Positions 52,902-62,793 are shown, numbered from the stretch's first letter. The stretch is 64,000 nucleotides of DNA from Streptomyces apocyni (GCF_009739465.1 NZ_WHOM01000046.1:37618-101617); one strand, 5' to 3'. A program made the numbers and translations. Notes: generated by a model from the sequence alone, not told the origin.

Positions 52902-52939
52902 GGTGTTCTCAGTACCGCCGACTGTTCTCAGTACCGTCG
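52902..52939. repeat. 19-bp tandem repeat at the 3' end of the CoA-binding gene
   Basis: TGTTCTCAGTACCG is repeated at a 19-bp interval; the second unit contains the stop of the minus-strand gene. Confidence 0.75.
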
Positions 52940-53335
52940 GCCAAACTCGATCGCCGGGCAGCGGTCCATCACCATGTCGAGCCCGGCCGCGCGGGTGCGC
53001 GCGTACGCCGCCTCGTCGATGACGCCGAGCTGGAACCAGACGGCCTTGGCGCCCGCGGCGGCGGCCTGGTCCGCCACGGCGCCCGCCAGAGCGCTGTTCA
53101 CGAACACATCGACGACGTCGATCTCGAACGGCACGTCCGCGAGGGTGGCGTATCCGCGCTCTCCGTGCACGGTCTCCGCCTTCGGGTGCACCGGGACGAT
53201 GCGCTTTCCGTGCCGCTGGAGTACTTCGGCGACGTCGTAGGCCACGCGGGCGCGGTTGTTGGACAGGCCCACGACGGCCCAGGTGTCGCCGAGCTCGGTC
53301 AGCACCCTGTCGATCGTCTCTTTGTCTCCGTACAC
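52928..53335 (-). CDS. CoA-binding protein (YccU-like)
   Basis: 135 aa Rossmann-like CoA-binding domain: WAVVGLSNNRARVAYDVA, GKRIVPVHP and VWFQLGV are the family motifs. Small stand-alone members probably bind CoA or NAD without a catalytic partner. GTG start with GGGAGG about 7 nt upstream. Confidence 0.9.
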   Translation of the reverse strand: MYGDKETIDRVLTELGDTWAVVGLSNNRARVAYDVAEVLQRHGKRIVPVHPKAETVHGERGYATLADVPFEIDVVDVFVNSALAGAVADQAAAAGAKAVWFQLGVIDEAAYARTRAAGLDMVMDRCPAIEFGRRY

Positions 53336-53424
53336 AGCTGCCTCCCGTGGCTGGTGTCCTTTCTGGGCAACAGCGCGCGCCGAGCGTCGATTCCCGGTCA
53401 CGGCCCGGGCGTCGGGGCCTGGGG

Positions 53425-55254
53425 TCACGTCCTGTCGCGCAGGGCGCTCCAGGTGTTGGGCCCCACCTCGCCGTCGACGGCCAGTTTCCGGTCGCTCTGG
53501 AAGAGCCGCACCGCCGAGCGGGTGTCCTCGCCGAACTCTCCGTCCACACCGGAGCCGCCGACGCTGTAGCCGCGCTTGCTCAGCATGCACTGCACCTGGA
53601 GTACGCGCTGGCCCCGGTGGCCGTAGTGGGTGATCTGGGTTCCCGAGTAGTGCGTGCAGTCGGAGAGCCAGGGGGGCGTGGAGGGAGCGGTGGGAGTCGA
53701 CTTCGCGGGCGCGGTGGGGGAGCTGGTGGCGCCGGGCTGTGCCGGAGACGTACGGGAAGCGGTGGAGCTGGGGGCGCTCGATACACGGTCGGGCTGGGGT
53801 GCGGCGCTCTCGCCGCCTTGCTCGCCGTCGGATTCCTTCTCCGCCTCGTTGTCCTGGTCCGGCTTCCCCTTTCCGCTCTCCTTCTCGTCCCCTGGGGCCT
53901 TCTCCGAGGAATCGGAGCCGTCCGGCGAGAAGCCGGGCACGGGTGCGGCGTCATCGGCGGCGCGGGAGTCGTCGGCGGGTGCGCTGGACCGCGTGCCCGC
54001 CGCCTCAGTGCGGTCGGTGCCGGTGCCGGTGTCGGGGCGGGTCAGGACGAAGGCGGTGAGGGCGACGGCGCAGACCGCGACCCCGGCCGCGCCGGACAGG
54101 TAGAGGCCCTTGCGGCGCTTGCCCGGCGCCGGCGTCTGTGCTGGTGCCTGTGCCTGTGCCTGTGCCTGTGCTGGTGCTGGCATCGGCGCTTGCGCTGGTG
54201 CCTGAAGGGGCGGCCCGAAGCCCGGGGGAGCAGGCGGCGGAGGAGCGGGTGACGGTCCCGCGGGCGACGGGAGGCGGAGATGGACCGTCCGCTCGACGGG
54301 GAGGTCCTTCAGCACCTCGTAGGCCTGACGACGCGCGGCCAGGTGGGAGCCGAGCGGCTCCTGCCACTGGGGCGTACGCGGCCGTGCCGCCGCCGCGTCG
54401 ATCAGGTGGTGCGGGGTGGGGCGCTGGCTCGGCTCCTTGGCCAGGCAGGCGGACAGGAGTGAGGCCAACGCGGGGTCGACCGCCGCGAGTTCGCCTATCA
54501 CCTCGCGGTCCGGGTCCTCGTACGCCACCCGGTGCATCACGTCCACGCCCGTGCCGTCCCCGAAGGGGGCCCGTCCGGTCGCGGCGAAGACCAGGGTGCA
54601 GGCGAGCGAGAACACGTCCGACGTGGCATCGGACCGCCCTTCCCGCAGGCGTTCCGGTGACATGTAGGCAGGGGTGCCGACGGCCTTGCCGGTGGTGGTG
54701 ATGGCGGTACTGTCCGTGGCCTGCGAGATGCCGAAGTCGATCACCTGCGCGCCGTCCCCGGACAGGATCACGTTGGACGGCTTGAGGTCGCGGTGCACCA
54801 CCTCGGCTGCGGACAGTTCGGCCAGTGCCTGCCCGAGCTCGCCGAGCAGCCGCCAGGCTCCCGGCGCCGCCAGCAGGCCGTGTTCGCGTACGGCGTCCGA
54901 GAGGTTGAGACCCGGCAGGTAGTCCGTGGCCATCCAGAGCAGGTCACCGTCGAAGCCGGTGTCCAGGAGCCGTGGCGCGTGCGTACCGCGCACCCGCGCC
55001 AGTACGGACGCCTCCCGCTCGAACCGCCGCCGGAACTCGGCGTCCTGGGCGAACTCGGGCCGGATCACCTTGACCGCCGCGAGCCCGGAGCGGTTGTCCG
55101 CGGGGCGCGCGAGGTAGACCCGGCCCATTCCGCCACTGCCCAAGTGCCCCAGCGGCGCGTACGGGCCGATCTGATGCGGATCGCCGGGCTGCAGGCGGTC
55201 CGCTCCGGCCTGATGGAGCGCGGTGCCCCCGTCGGCGTCTCGCTGCTCCGCCAT
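53425..55254 (-). CDS. Membrane Ser/Thr kinase with extracellular peptidoglycan-binding domain
   Basis: 609 aa. Kinase domain at residues about 20-285: GSGGMGRVYLA, VKVIRPE, HRDLKPSN with Asp156, DFGISQ. An Ala/Pro/Gln linker made of PAQAQ units precedes one membrane helix (about 395-417). Outside, a Ser/Pro/Thr linker leads to a PG_binding_1 domain (about 535-609: GHRGQRVLQVQCMLSKRGYS, VDGEFGEDTRSAVRLFQ). PknB-type kinases sense muropeptides through PASTA domains; here the sensor is a PG_binding_1 domain instead, so wall binding is likely the input. ATG 55254. Confidence 0.92.
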   Translation of the reverse strand: MAEQRDADGGTALHQAGADRLQPGDPHQIGPYAPLGHLGSGGMGRVYLARPADNRSGLAAVKVIRPEFAQDAEFRRRFEREASVLARVRGTHAPRLLDTGFDGDLLWMATDYLPGLNLSDAVREHGLLAAPGAWRLLGELGQALAELSAAEVVHRDLKPSNVILSGDGAQVIDFGISQATDSTAITTTGKAVGTPAYMSPERLREGRSDATSDVFSLACTLVFAATGRAPFGDGTGVDVMHRVAYEDPDREVIGELAAVDPALASLLSACLAKEPSQRPTPHHLIDAAAARPRTPQWQEPLGSHLAARRQAYEVLKDLPVERTVHLRLPSPAGPSPAPPPPAPPGFGPPLQAPAQAPMPAPAQAQAQAQAPAQTPAPGKRRKGLYLSGAAGVAVCAVALTAFVLTRPDTGTGTDRTEAAGTRSSAPADDSRAADDAAPVPGFSPDGSDSSEKAPGDEKESGKGKPDQDNEAEKESDGEQGGESAAPQPDRVSSAPSSTASRTSPAQPGATSSPTAPAKSTPTAPSTPPWLSDCTHYSGTQITHYGHRGQRVLQVQCMLSKRGYSVGGSGVDGEFGEDTRSAVRLFQSDRKLAVDGEVGPNTWSALRDRT

Positions 55255-55620
55255 GGTGTGTGCCCCCGTACTCGTGCTGATGCGCCCCCGGAAGGGTGAG
55301 GTTATCGCAGCCTGAGCACGGGTCTCCCAGGAGCCACAGGCGCCCCACAGGCCGCGTGTCCTGGGCGGTGTGGGGCTCGTGCGCCCCAACTGCCCCTGGG
55401 CGAGCGAGAGTATGGCACATGCATATGCCTAATGAAGTGACGGGTTGGCAATTGCCCTATCTGTCCTGGTATTTGGCGTCGCAATCTGTTGACAATCTTC
55501 TTCAGGGTGAGCGTTAATGGTCATGTGGCTTGTTTGATGTGTCGTTCGTGCGCGTGAATTGATCGAAATTGTTTTGCGTGAGCGGGGAGTGGCTCATCCA
55601 GATGCTTGCTGGAGGTAGAA
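55255..55620. other. AT-richer divergent region before the terpene locus
   Basis: No gene. From about 55430 the sequence is markedly AT-richer than the rest of the window. A near-palindrome GGCACATGCATATGCC lies at 55414-55429 and a perfect TTGACA at 55489-55494. Confidence 0.6.
55489..55519 (+). promoter_or_regulatory. Candidate promoter of the terpene synthase operon
   Basis: TTGACA (55489-55494) with TTAATG at 55514-55519, spacing 19, slightly longer than usual. About 100 nt upstream of the ATG. The perfect -35 is rare for this genome. Confidence 0.45.
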
Positions 55621-56667
55621 ATGGCCCTGCTCAGCTCTTTCGCGATCCCGGACTTCCATCTTCCGTTTGAGAGCACCAAACACCCCCAAGCAGAACAGGC
55701 CAATACGGAGGCCACCTCCTGGGCGCTCAGCCAGGGTCTGATCAAGGACGCGGCAGACGATTTCTCCGGCATCGGCTGCGGCCACCTCGCGGCGCGGGTC
55801 GCCCATGGGGCGACGTACCGTCAACTCCTCCTGCTCTCCGAGTGGATGGCCTGGTCGTTCGTGCTCGACGACCAGCACGATCACGTCATCAGGTCCGGTC
55901 GGGTCGACACCTGGCGGCCCGTAACCGACGCCATCAACGGCCACCTGAGCGACGGCGAGGACTACCTGACCCCGCAGCGGCGGCACGGGAACGCGCTGGT
56001 GGACGGCTTCACCGACCTGCACGCCGCCATCCTGGACGGAATGCCCCCGGGGATACGGAAGCGCTACCGGGCGCATATACCGCCCATGCTGCGCTCCCTG
56101 GACCAGGAGGCGGTCAATCGCGGAACCGTACGACGTCAGCCAACGGTCGACGACTACGTACTGATGCGCCGCCACAGCTCCCAACTGCTGCCTATGATGG
56201 ACATGGTGGAGGCCTCACTCGGCGTCGAGGTGCCGAGCGAGGTCTACGACAGCCCGACGTTCCAAGCTCTCCTGTGGAGTGCCGTGGACATCATCTCCTG
56301 GGGCAACGACATCTTCTCCCTGCGCAAGGAATACGCCTGCGGGGACAACAACAACCTCGTTCTGCTGCTGGCCTGGTGGGAGGGCTACTCGCTGCCCCAC
56401 GCCGTGCGCGCCGTCAAGGACCGCATCAGCGCCCGCCTGGTGGACTTCCACTCCGCGGCCCGCACACTGCCACGGGTCCTGGACGTGCTCGCCATCACCG
56501 ACCCGGCCACGCGCGAAGGAGTGGCGCGGTGCGTGCGGAGCTACGAGGACTGGATCATCGGCGCCGACCTCTGGCAGCGGCACGAGTGCACCCGCTACAG
56601 CGACGAACGCTGGGTGAGCGGAGACGAAGGCGCGTACACCCGGCCGGACTTGGTGGCCGTGGCATGA
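55621..56667 (+). CDS. Class I terpene synthase
   Basis: 348 aa. Metal-binding motifs of a bacterial class I cyclase: Asp-rich DDQHD at residues 83-87 and NSE triad N229-D230-x2-S233-x3-E237 (NDIFSLRKE). R325-Y326 form the usual terminal RY pair. Size and motifs fit a sesquiterpene-type synthase acting on farnesyl diphosphate, but the product cannot be read; it is not obviously epi-isozizaene or pentalenene synthase, whose motifs I recall as different. GGAGG at 55611-55615 precedes the ATG. Its stop overlaps the P450 start (ATGA). Confidence 0.92.
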   Translation: MALLSSFAIPDFHLPFESTKHPQAEQANTEATSWALSQGLIKDAADDFSGIGCGHLAARVAHGATYRQLLLLSEWMAWSFVLDDQHDHVIRSGRVDTWRPVTDAINGHLSDGEDYLTPQRRHGNALVDGFTDLHAAILDGMPPGIRKRYRAHIPPMLRSLDQEAVNRGTVRRQPTVDDYVLMRRHSSQLLPMMDMVEASLGVEVPSEVYDSPTFQALLWSAVDIISWGNDIFSLRKEYACGDNNNLVLLLAWWEGYSLPHAVRAVKDRISARLVDFHSAARTLPRVLDVLAITDPATREGVARCVRSYEDWIIGADLWQRHECTRYSDERWVSGDEGAYTRPDLVAVA

Positions 56668-58034
56668 CCGGCGGCCAGGCCATCGCGCCCACCCCCCATG
56701 AACCCCGCGCCCTTGATGCCCCGGTGGCCCCGGGGAAGCTGCCCGTGCTCGGCCACGCGATCCCGCTGTGGCGCCGCCCGATCGCGTTCCTGGAGTCGTT
56801 GCGTACGGTCGGCGGGGTGGTACGGATCGATCTCGCGACCTGGCCGGTGTATGTCCTCACCAGCCCGGACCTCGTCGACGCCGTACTGGTCAGCGAGGCG
56901 CGGCACTTCGGGCGAGGCAGGGTCTTCGACAAACTGCGCCCGCTGTTCGGCAACGGCATCGTCACCACCGACGGCGAGTTCCACCGCAAGCAGCGTCGCC
57001 TGATGCAACCCGCGTTCCACCGGGCCCAACTCACCGCCTACGCGGAGGTGATGGCCCAGCAGGCCGACGCGATGGCCGCCTCGTGGACTGCCGGGCAGGA
57101 GCTCTCGATCGTGACCGAGATGCGGAGGTTCGCGCTGGGCTCGGTGGCCAAGATGATCTTCTCGGGTGATATGGGCAGACCCGCCGTGGCGGAGGTCCAC
57201 CGCTCGCTGCCGGTCGTCCTGGAAGGCATGCTCGTACGAGCGGTCATGCCCAAGGCGCTCGACCGGCTGCCGATCCCGCTGAACCGTCGTTTCGATGCCG
57301 CCGCCGCACGGCTGCGCCGCATCATCGACGAGGTGATCGTGGAGTACCGCGCCGAGCAGGAGGACCGCCAGGACCTCCTGTCACTGCTGCTGTCCGCCGT
57401 GGACGCCGATACGGGCGAGAGGATGAGCGACGAGCAGGTGCGCGACGAGGTGATCGCCATCATGTTCGCCGGCACCGAGACCTCGGCCACGGTGCTGTCG
57501 TGGATTTTCCACGAGCTGGGCCGTGACCCCGAGGCGCGCAAGCGACTGCAGGCCGAAGTCGACGGAGTAGTTGGCTCCGGGCCCGTACGCCCCGACCACG
57601 TCCCCCAGCTGACGTACACGCACCATGTGTTCCACGAGGCGCTGCGCCTGCATTCGCCGCTGCTCTTCACCCGGCGCGCGCTGGCCCCGGTGAACCTCGC
57701 GGGCGTGGCCATTCCGGCCGGAGCCGAAGTGGCCTACAGCCCGTACGCACTTCACCGCGACCCCGCGCTGTTCCCCCAGCCGCAGCGGTTCCAGCCAGAG
57801 CGCTGGGAGAAGAGCCCGAAGCGACGACCCCACCTGAACAGCTTCATTCCCTTCGGGGCCGGTCAGCACAAGTGCATCGGGGACCACTTCGCGGCGGCGG
57901 AGATAGTGATCGCGGTGGCGAGTGTGATGTCCCGATGGGACGTGGTCCACGCGCCGGGCGTGACCGTGCGCGAGGTCGCGGCAGGCATCCCGCAGCCGGA
58001 CGAGCTGACCATGATGCCCGTCGCGCGGCAGTGA
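56664..58034 (+). CDS. Cytochrome P450
   Basis: 456 aa. I-helix AGTETSATVLSW, ExxR with E325/R328, and heme-binding FGAGQHKCIGD with Cys404. Overlaps the terpene synthase stop by four bases, so it most likely oxidises that enzyme's product. No ferredoxin or reductase gene follows. Confidence 0.93.
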   Translation: MTGGQAIAPTPHEPRALDAPVAPGKLPVLGHAIPLWRRPIAFLESLRTVGGVVRIDLATWPVYVLTSPDLVDAVLVSEARHFGRGRVFDKLRPLFGNGIVTTDGEFHRKQRRLMQPAFHRAQLTAYAEVMAQQADAMAASWTAGQELSIVTEMRRFALGSVAKMIFSGDMGRPAVAEVHRSLPVVLEGMLVRAVMPKALDRLPIPLNRRFDAAAARLRRIIDEVIVEYRAEQEDRQDLLSLLLSAVDADTGERMSDEQVRDEVIAIMFAGTETSATVLSWIFHELGRDPEARKRLQAEVDGVVGSGPVRPDHVPQLTYTHHVFHEALRLHSPLLFTRRALAPVNLAGVAIPAGAEVAYSPYALHRDPALFPQPQRFQPERWEKSPKRRPHLNSFIPFGAGQHKCIGDHFAAAEIVIAVASVMSRWDVVHAPGVTVREVAAGIPQPDELTMMPVARQ

Positions 58035-58159
58035 CAGGCCGACCAAGGATACGGACCTGACCGGTTGTGGAGTGCGAAGTTCCCTAAAGTGGTCCACAAG
58101 CAGCAACACCCTGCGCCCGTGGCCTTACACTCGGCCACACGCGCTGAAGGGGCGTAGGG

Positions 58160-61060
58160 ATGACACAGGAACAGTCTGCGGAACAGCCACGATGGACCAC
58201 GCCACCCGTGCTCGAACGGGAATCCGAACTGCACGCCATCCGGCGTGCGTTGGATGACCTATGCGGCACCTCACCCGATGGAGCGGGCACGCGACACGGT
58301 GGAGTGCTCGCGTTCGCGGGCCCAGCGGGGGCGGGCAAGACCACACTGATCGCTGAACTCCGTCGGCAGGCCACGGAACGCGGCTGCGCGGTGTTGTTCG
58401 CGCGTGGCGGCGAACAGGAACGCCAGGTCCCGTTCCATGTGGTGCGCCAACTCGTCCAACCGGCACTCGCCTCCATGGACGACAGCGAGCGCCGCGAGAT
58501 CCTCGGGCACTGGTACGGCATCGTGGCACCAGCCATCGGCCTGACCGTTTCTCAGGGCGTCGCGGCACCCGACCCACAGGGGGTGCGCGATGGTCTGGAC
58601 TGGCTGGTCACCCACTTGTCGGTGCGCAACGCTCCCGTACTCCTGGTACTCGACGACGCGCACTGGGCCGATGCGGAATCACTGACGTGGCTGACAGCGT
58701 TCGCGGCGCGGGCCGAAGAGCTGGCCCTGCTCATCGTGGTCGCCCACCGCCCGGAGGAACTGCTCGCCGACGTCGCTGGTTTGCAGGCACTGGCCGAGCG
58801 CCATGGGGCGCGCCCGCACCAGCTGACCGCCCTCACCACGACCGCGGTGGCGCACCTGGTGCGTGGCGCGCTCGGGGACGACGCGGACGACACCTTCTGC
58901 CGGGAGTTCTGGGCGATCACCGGAGGAAACCCGTTTGAAGTCGTCGAGTTGATGGCGAAGGCGCGTGAGCGCGCTCTGCGGCCGACGGAGGGCAGCATCC
59001 CGCAGCTGCGGGACCTCGCCTCCGCCGTCAAGGGCAACGGGCTCGTGGAACGTCTCGAGACCCTCGGTCCCTCAACCGTCCGGTTGGCCTGGGCCGCCGC
59101 GCTGCTCGGTTCGGGTCATTCCACCGAGCTGGTGGGCGCTGTGGCCGCGCTCGGCGAAGCCCAGACCGCCGACGCCATCGAGCGGCTGCACGACGCGCGC
59201 ATCCTGACCTCACTGCACCACATCAGGCGTGGCAAGGTCGTGGAGTTCTTCCACCCGCTGGTCGCCACCGCCGTGTACCGGGCGATCCCCGCAGCCGTAC
59301 GCGTCGCCATGCACGGCATCGCGGCGAACGCCCTGATCGACGCGGGCCACGGCCCCACGGCCGCCGCCCGCCACATTCTGGAGATGCATACGGAAGGCGA
59401 CCCCTGGGTCGTACAGCAACTCCGCCAGGCCGCCCGCGACAACTTCGCCTCTGGCGCACCCGACGCGGCACTGCGCTGTCTGACGCGCGCGCTGCGGGAG
59501 CCGCCAGACGTCGAAGACCGGGCGCAGGTCCTGTTCGAGCTGGGTTCGGCCGGTCTGTTCTACGATCCCGCGACCGCGGTCAACCATCTGCGAGCCGCGC
59601 TGGAGGAGCCGAAACTGGACCAGGGACTGCGCGAGGCCGTCAGCTACCGGCTGGCCCAGGCACTCGCGCATGTGGGTCAGATGGGGCAGGCCACGGACCT
59701 CCTGGCGGAAGAAGCGCGCCGTACGACCAGCGCCCGTACCCGACTGCGGATGCAGGCCGAGCAGTTCAAGTGGAACGCGGTCCGTGTCGACGAGGAGGAC
59801 TCCCCGGCCCGCTCCCGGTTGCTGGCCCAGTTCGCGAAGCGACTCACCGGCCGCGACCTTGCCGAACGCCACATCCTGGGACTGCGGGCCTGGGATTCGG
59901 TGATGCGCGGCGAACCCGCGGCCCAGGCCCTGCAGTTCGCCGAGCAGGCCCTGGACGGCGGACTCAGCTGGACGGACCAGGACTTCGGGTTCGAGGTACC
60001 GGTCGTTGTCGCGCTCACCTTCATGTACGGCGACCAGCCGGGCAGAGCTGAGGAGCTGTTCCACAAGGGCATTGCCGAATTCGAGGAACGAGGCTGGCGC
60101 GGGGCACACCTTTCCTTCGCCTACACCCTGCTCGGCTATATCCGCTATCGTCGCGGACGGCTCGCCGAAGCGGAGGACTATGTCCGCAACGGCCTGCAGA
60201 TCGCCAATCGAGTGGGACAGAACATCCCGGCACAGTGGTACGCGATCGGCACGCTGATCGAGACCCTTATCGCCCGTGGCGACATTGACGAAGCCCAGAA
60301 CGTCGCCGAGGCCTACGATTTCGGAAAGGACTTCCCGAAGGCCGTCGTCTATCCCGATCCGCAAGCCGTCTACGGAAAGCTCCTCCTCGCCCACGGCGCC
60401 CGGGACCAGGCCGAACGGCACCTCGCCGCGGCCGGCCGGCGCCTCGACCGTCGCGGCAGCCGCAACCCCGCCTGGAGCCCGTGGCAGCTCGACCTCGCCC
60501 TCGCCCAGGCCGAGTACGACCCCGACCAGGCCCGGGCCACCGCGGACGCCGCCGTGACGCGCGCCCGGGTGTTCGGCACCGCCAGCGCCAAGGGTCAGGC
60601 GCTGCGGGTCGCGGCGGCCACCGACCCGGCCCGGGCGGCCATGCTGCTGCACGAAGCCGTCGAGCACCTGGAACAGTCCCCGGCCGCCTACGAACTCGCC
60701 CACGCCCTCATCGACCACGGCGCGGCCCTGTACGCGGAAGGCAATCTGGAACACGCCTCCCGCCAGTACCACCGCGGCCTGGAAACCGCCACCGCCTGTG
60801 GCGCGGACGCCCTGGCCACCCGGGCGCGCACCGAACTGGGCGCCGCCGGACTACGTCCCCAGCACCCGCAGACCGCGGCGCAGGACACGCTGACCGAGGC
60901 GGAGAGCGCGGCGGCACGGCACGCGGTACGCGGCCTCGACAACGCAGCGATCGCCGCCGAACTCCGCCTGGATGAGCACGCCATATCCCGACTGCTGTCC
61001 GCGGTCTTCGCCAAGCTGGGAACGGACCGCACGGGGCTGAGCCGCGCCCTCGGCGGGTGA
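58160..61060 (+). CDS. LAL-type (LuxR, large ATPase) transcription regulator
   Basis: 966 aa. N-terminal AAA/NB domain with Walker A GPAGAGKTTL (about 53-62) and Walker B VLLVLDDAHW (about 165-174), a long TPR-like helical middle, and a C-terminal LuxR-type HTH (AESAAARHAVRGLDNAAIAA onward, about 905-955) that is somewhat degenerate. Probably activates the preceding terpene genes in an ATP- or signal-dependent way. AGGGGCG lies upstream of the ATG; TACACT at 58126-58131 could be its -10. Confidence 0.9.
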   Translation: MTQEQSAEQPRWTTPPVLERESELHAIRRALDDLCGTSPDGAGTRHGGVLAFAGPAGAGKTTLIAELRRQATERGCAVLFARGGEQERQVPFHVVRQLVQPALASMDDSERREILGHWYGIVAPAIGLTVSQGVAAPDPQGVRDGLDWLVTHLSVRNAPVLLVLDDAHWADAESLTWLTAFAARAEELALLIVVAHRPEELLADVAGLQALAERHGARPHQLTALTTTAVAHLVRGALGDDADDTFCREFWAITGGNPFEVVELMAKARERALRPTEGSIPQLRDLASAVKGNGLVERLETLGPSTVRLAWAAALLGSGHSTELVGAVAALGEAQTADAIERLHDARILTSLHHIRRGKVVEFFHPLVATAVYRAIPAAVRVAMHGIAANALIDAGHGPTAAARHILEMHTEGDPWVVQQLRQAARDNFASGAPDAALRCLTRALREPPDVEDRAQVLFELGSAGLFYDPATAVNHLRAALEEPKLDQGLREAVSYRLAQALAHVGQMGQATDLLAEEARRTTSARTRLRMQAEQFKWNAVRVDEEDSPARSRLLAQFAKRLTGRDLAERHILGLRAWDSVMRGEPAAQALQFAEQALDGGLSWTDQDFGFEVPVVVALTFMYGDQPGRAEELFHKGIAEFEERGWRGAHLSFAYTLLGYIRYRRGRLAEAEDYVRNGLQIANRVGQNIPAQWYAIGTLIETLIARGDIDEAQNVAEAYDFGKDFPKAVVYPDPQAVYGKLLLAHGARDQAERHLAAAGRRLDRRGSRNPAWSPWQLDLALAQAEYDPDQARATADAAVTRARVFGTASAKGQALRVAAATDPARAAMLLHEAVEHLEQSPAAYELAHALIDHGAALYAEGNLEHASRQYHRGLETATACGADALATRARTELGAAGLRPQHPQTAAQDTLTEAESAAARHAVRGLDNAAIAAELRLDEHAISRLLSAVFAKLGTDRTGLSRALGG

Positions 61061-61119
61061 GGTCTCGCTGACGCCCCGTCGGCCGGGTTCCTGCCGGTGA
61101 TGGTCCGTTGGTCTTGTGG

Positions 61120-61150
61120 TGGCACAGTCTGACTGCTCGAGACTGTGCCA
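61120..61150. terminator. 11-bp inverted repeat after the LAL gene
   Basis: TGGCACAGTCT (61120-61130) and its complement (61140-61150) with a 9-nt loop, 60 bp after the stop. Terminator or operator; no T-run. Confidence 0.6.
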
Positions 61151-61216
61151 ATGGTTCAGGATGAAAGCGGCGAGTTGAGCCAGTGGGCCGCTTGATGCTT
61201 TCCTGAGTCCATCGAT

Positions 61217-61242
61217 GGCGCTGCGGGTGAACCCGCGGCGCC
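61217..61242 (+). terminator. Second hairpin before the FUSC-like gene
   Basis: GGCGCTGCGGGT and ACCCGCGGCGCC pair with one mismatch and a very short loop; TTTG follows. Confidence 0.55.
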
Positions 61243-61278
61243 TTTGCCATGTGAAGGACGAAGGGGTGGACCGCGGTC

Positions 61279-62793
61279 GTGCGGAAGATGTTCGTGGCTC
61301 CTGATCCGGGGCTGCTGCGCCTGCGGGTCTCGCTGCGTGCCGTGCTCGGTGTCGGACTCGCGGTGGCGGCCGCCGAAGTCGCCGGGCTCTCGCTGTCCGC
61401 CTCGATCACGGGTGGACTGGCCGCGCTGCTCGCGCTCTTCACCGTCGGCGATGCCACCGTACGCGGGCAGGCGGTGACCACCGCACTGCTGCCCGTCGTG
61501 GGCCTTCCGGTGCTCGCCCTGGCCGCCGCGCTGCACGGGATGCCGATGGCGCGCGACGCCGCCTTCGTCGCGGTCGTCTTCTGCGGCGTGTACGCGCGCC
61601 GCTGGGGGCCGCGCGGCCACGCCCTCGGCATCTTCGCCTTTATGCAGTTCTTCGTCGCGCAGTTCCTGCACGCCGTCCCCGCCCAGCTCCCCGAGCTCTA
61701 CGCCGCCGTCGCGCTGGCCCTCGCCGCCGCGGCCGCCGTGCGCTTCGGCGCCTGGTGCGTCGAGCGGCGCACCCCGCTCCCGATGCCGCCCGGGCCACTC
61801 GCCGGAGCCGGGCTGGACCGCCCCAGCACCCGACAGGCCTTCCAGGCGACCGCCGCCTGCGCCTTCGCGGTGGTCATCGGGCAACTGGTGTCGGGCGACC
61901 GCTGGTACTGGGCCGTCGGCACCGCGTGGTGGATCTTCGTCAACACCGCGTCCCGCGGCGAGACCCTGGTGCGTGGCTTCCGCCGCGTACTCGGCACGGT
62001 CGTCGGGATCGCCGCCGGACTGCTGATCGCCGTGCCGCTGCACGGGGCGCCCGGGCCCACCGCCGCGCTCGTTGCCGTCTGCGTCTTCGGCATCTTCTAC
62101 ACCGCGGCACCGTCGTACTCCTGGATGATGTTCTTCGTCACGATCATGGCGGGCCTGCTGTACGGACTCCTCGGCGTCCTGCACCCGGGCCTGCTCCTGC
62201 TGCGCTTCGTCGAGACCGGCGTCGGCGCGCTTGGTGCCGCCCTCGCCGTACTGCTGGTGCTGCCGATCACCACACACGCCGCCACCGAGGCCTGGATTCA
62301 GCGCGCCCTGCGCGAGGTCCACCGCTGCACCAGCGAGGCCGCCCGGCGCCTGGCGGGCGACGAGAACGCCGACCCCGCGCCGCACGCCGCCGCGCTGGAG
62401 GCGCTGCTCGGCCGGGTACGGATGGCCCTCGCGCCGCTGGTCCACCCGCTCAGCCCGCTGCGTGCCCGCAAGGCGCGTGCCCGCCAGATCCTCGTACTGC
62501 TCGACGCGTGTGCCCGTGAGGTGCGCGGTCTGGCCGTGGTCGCCGCCGACCCCGACGCCTCGCATGACGTCCGGCTGACCGAGGCCTGCCACCGGGTCGC
62601 CGTAGCGCTCGAAGCCCTGGTCGATACGGAGGAGGCGCTGGCCGAGTCCTTCGGGCCGCGCCCGGCGACGGTGCCCCGTCACGACCCTGGCGCCGAGCAG
62701 GCGCTGGCTCATCTGCGGGAGCTGGAGCAGGCCCTCACCGGCCTCGCCACGCCGTTGCGGCGTGAGCCGCGTCCGGTACTCGCCACCACCTGA
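61279..62793 (+). CDS. FUSC/aromatic-acid-exporter-like membrane protein
   Basis: 504 aa. Two blocks of hydrophobic helices (about residues 15-160 and 185-320), each with the FUSC pattern (SASITGGLAALLALFTVG, WWIFVNTASRGETLVRGFRR), then a soluble C-terminal domain. Likely an efflux permease for aromatic or other acids. GTG start; ATG 61288 is possible. Confidence 0.85.
   Translation: MRKMFVAPDPGLLRLRVSLRAVLGVGLAVAAAEVAGLSLSASITGGLAALLALFTVGDATVRGQAVTTALLPVVGLPVLALAAALHGMPMARDAAFVAVVFCGVYARRWGPRGHALGIFAFMQFFVAQFLHAVPAQLPELYAAVALALAAAAAVRFGAWCVERRTPLPMPPGPLAGAGLDRPSTRQAFQATAACAFAVVIGQLVSGDRWYWAVGTAWWIFVNTASRGETLVRGFRRVLGTVVGIAAGLLIAVPLHGAPGPTAALVAVCVFGIFYTAAPSYSWMMFFVTIMAGLLYGLLGVLHPGLLLLRFVETGVGALGAALAVLLVLPITTHAATEAWIQRALREVHRCTSEAARRLAGDENADPAPHAAALEALLGRVRMALAPLVHPLSPLRARKARARQILVLLDACAREVRGLAVVAADPDASHDVRLTEACHRVAVALEALVDTEEALAESFGPRPATVPRHDPGAEQALAHLRELEQALTGLATPLRREPRPVLATT

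Noticed and set aside
61156..62712. 518-aa minus-strand frame
   Set aside because: Antisense to the FUSC-like membrane protein; composition is low-complexity Arg/Gly.
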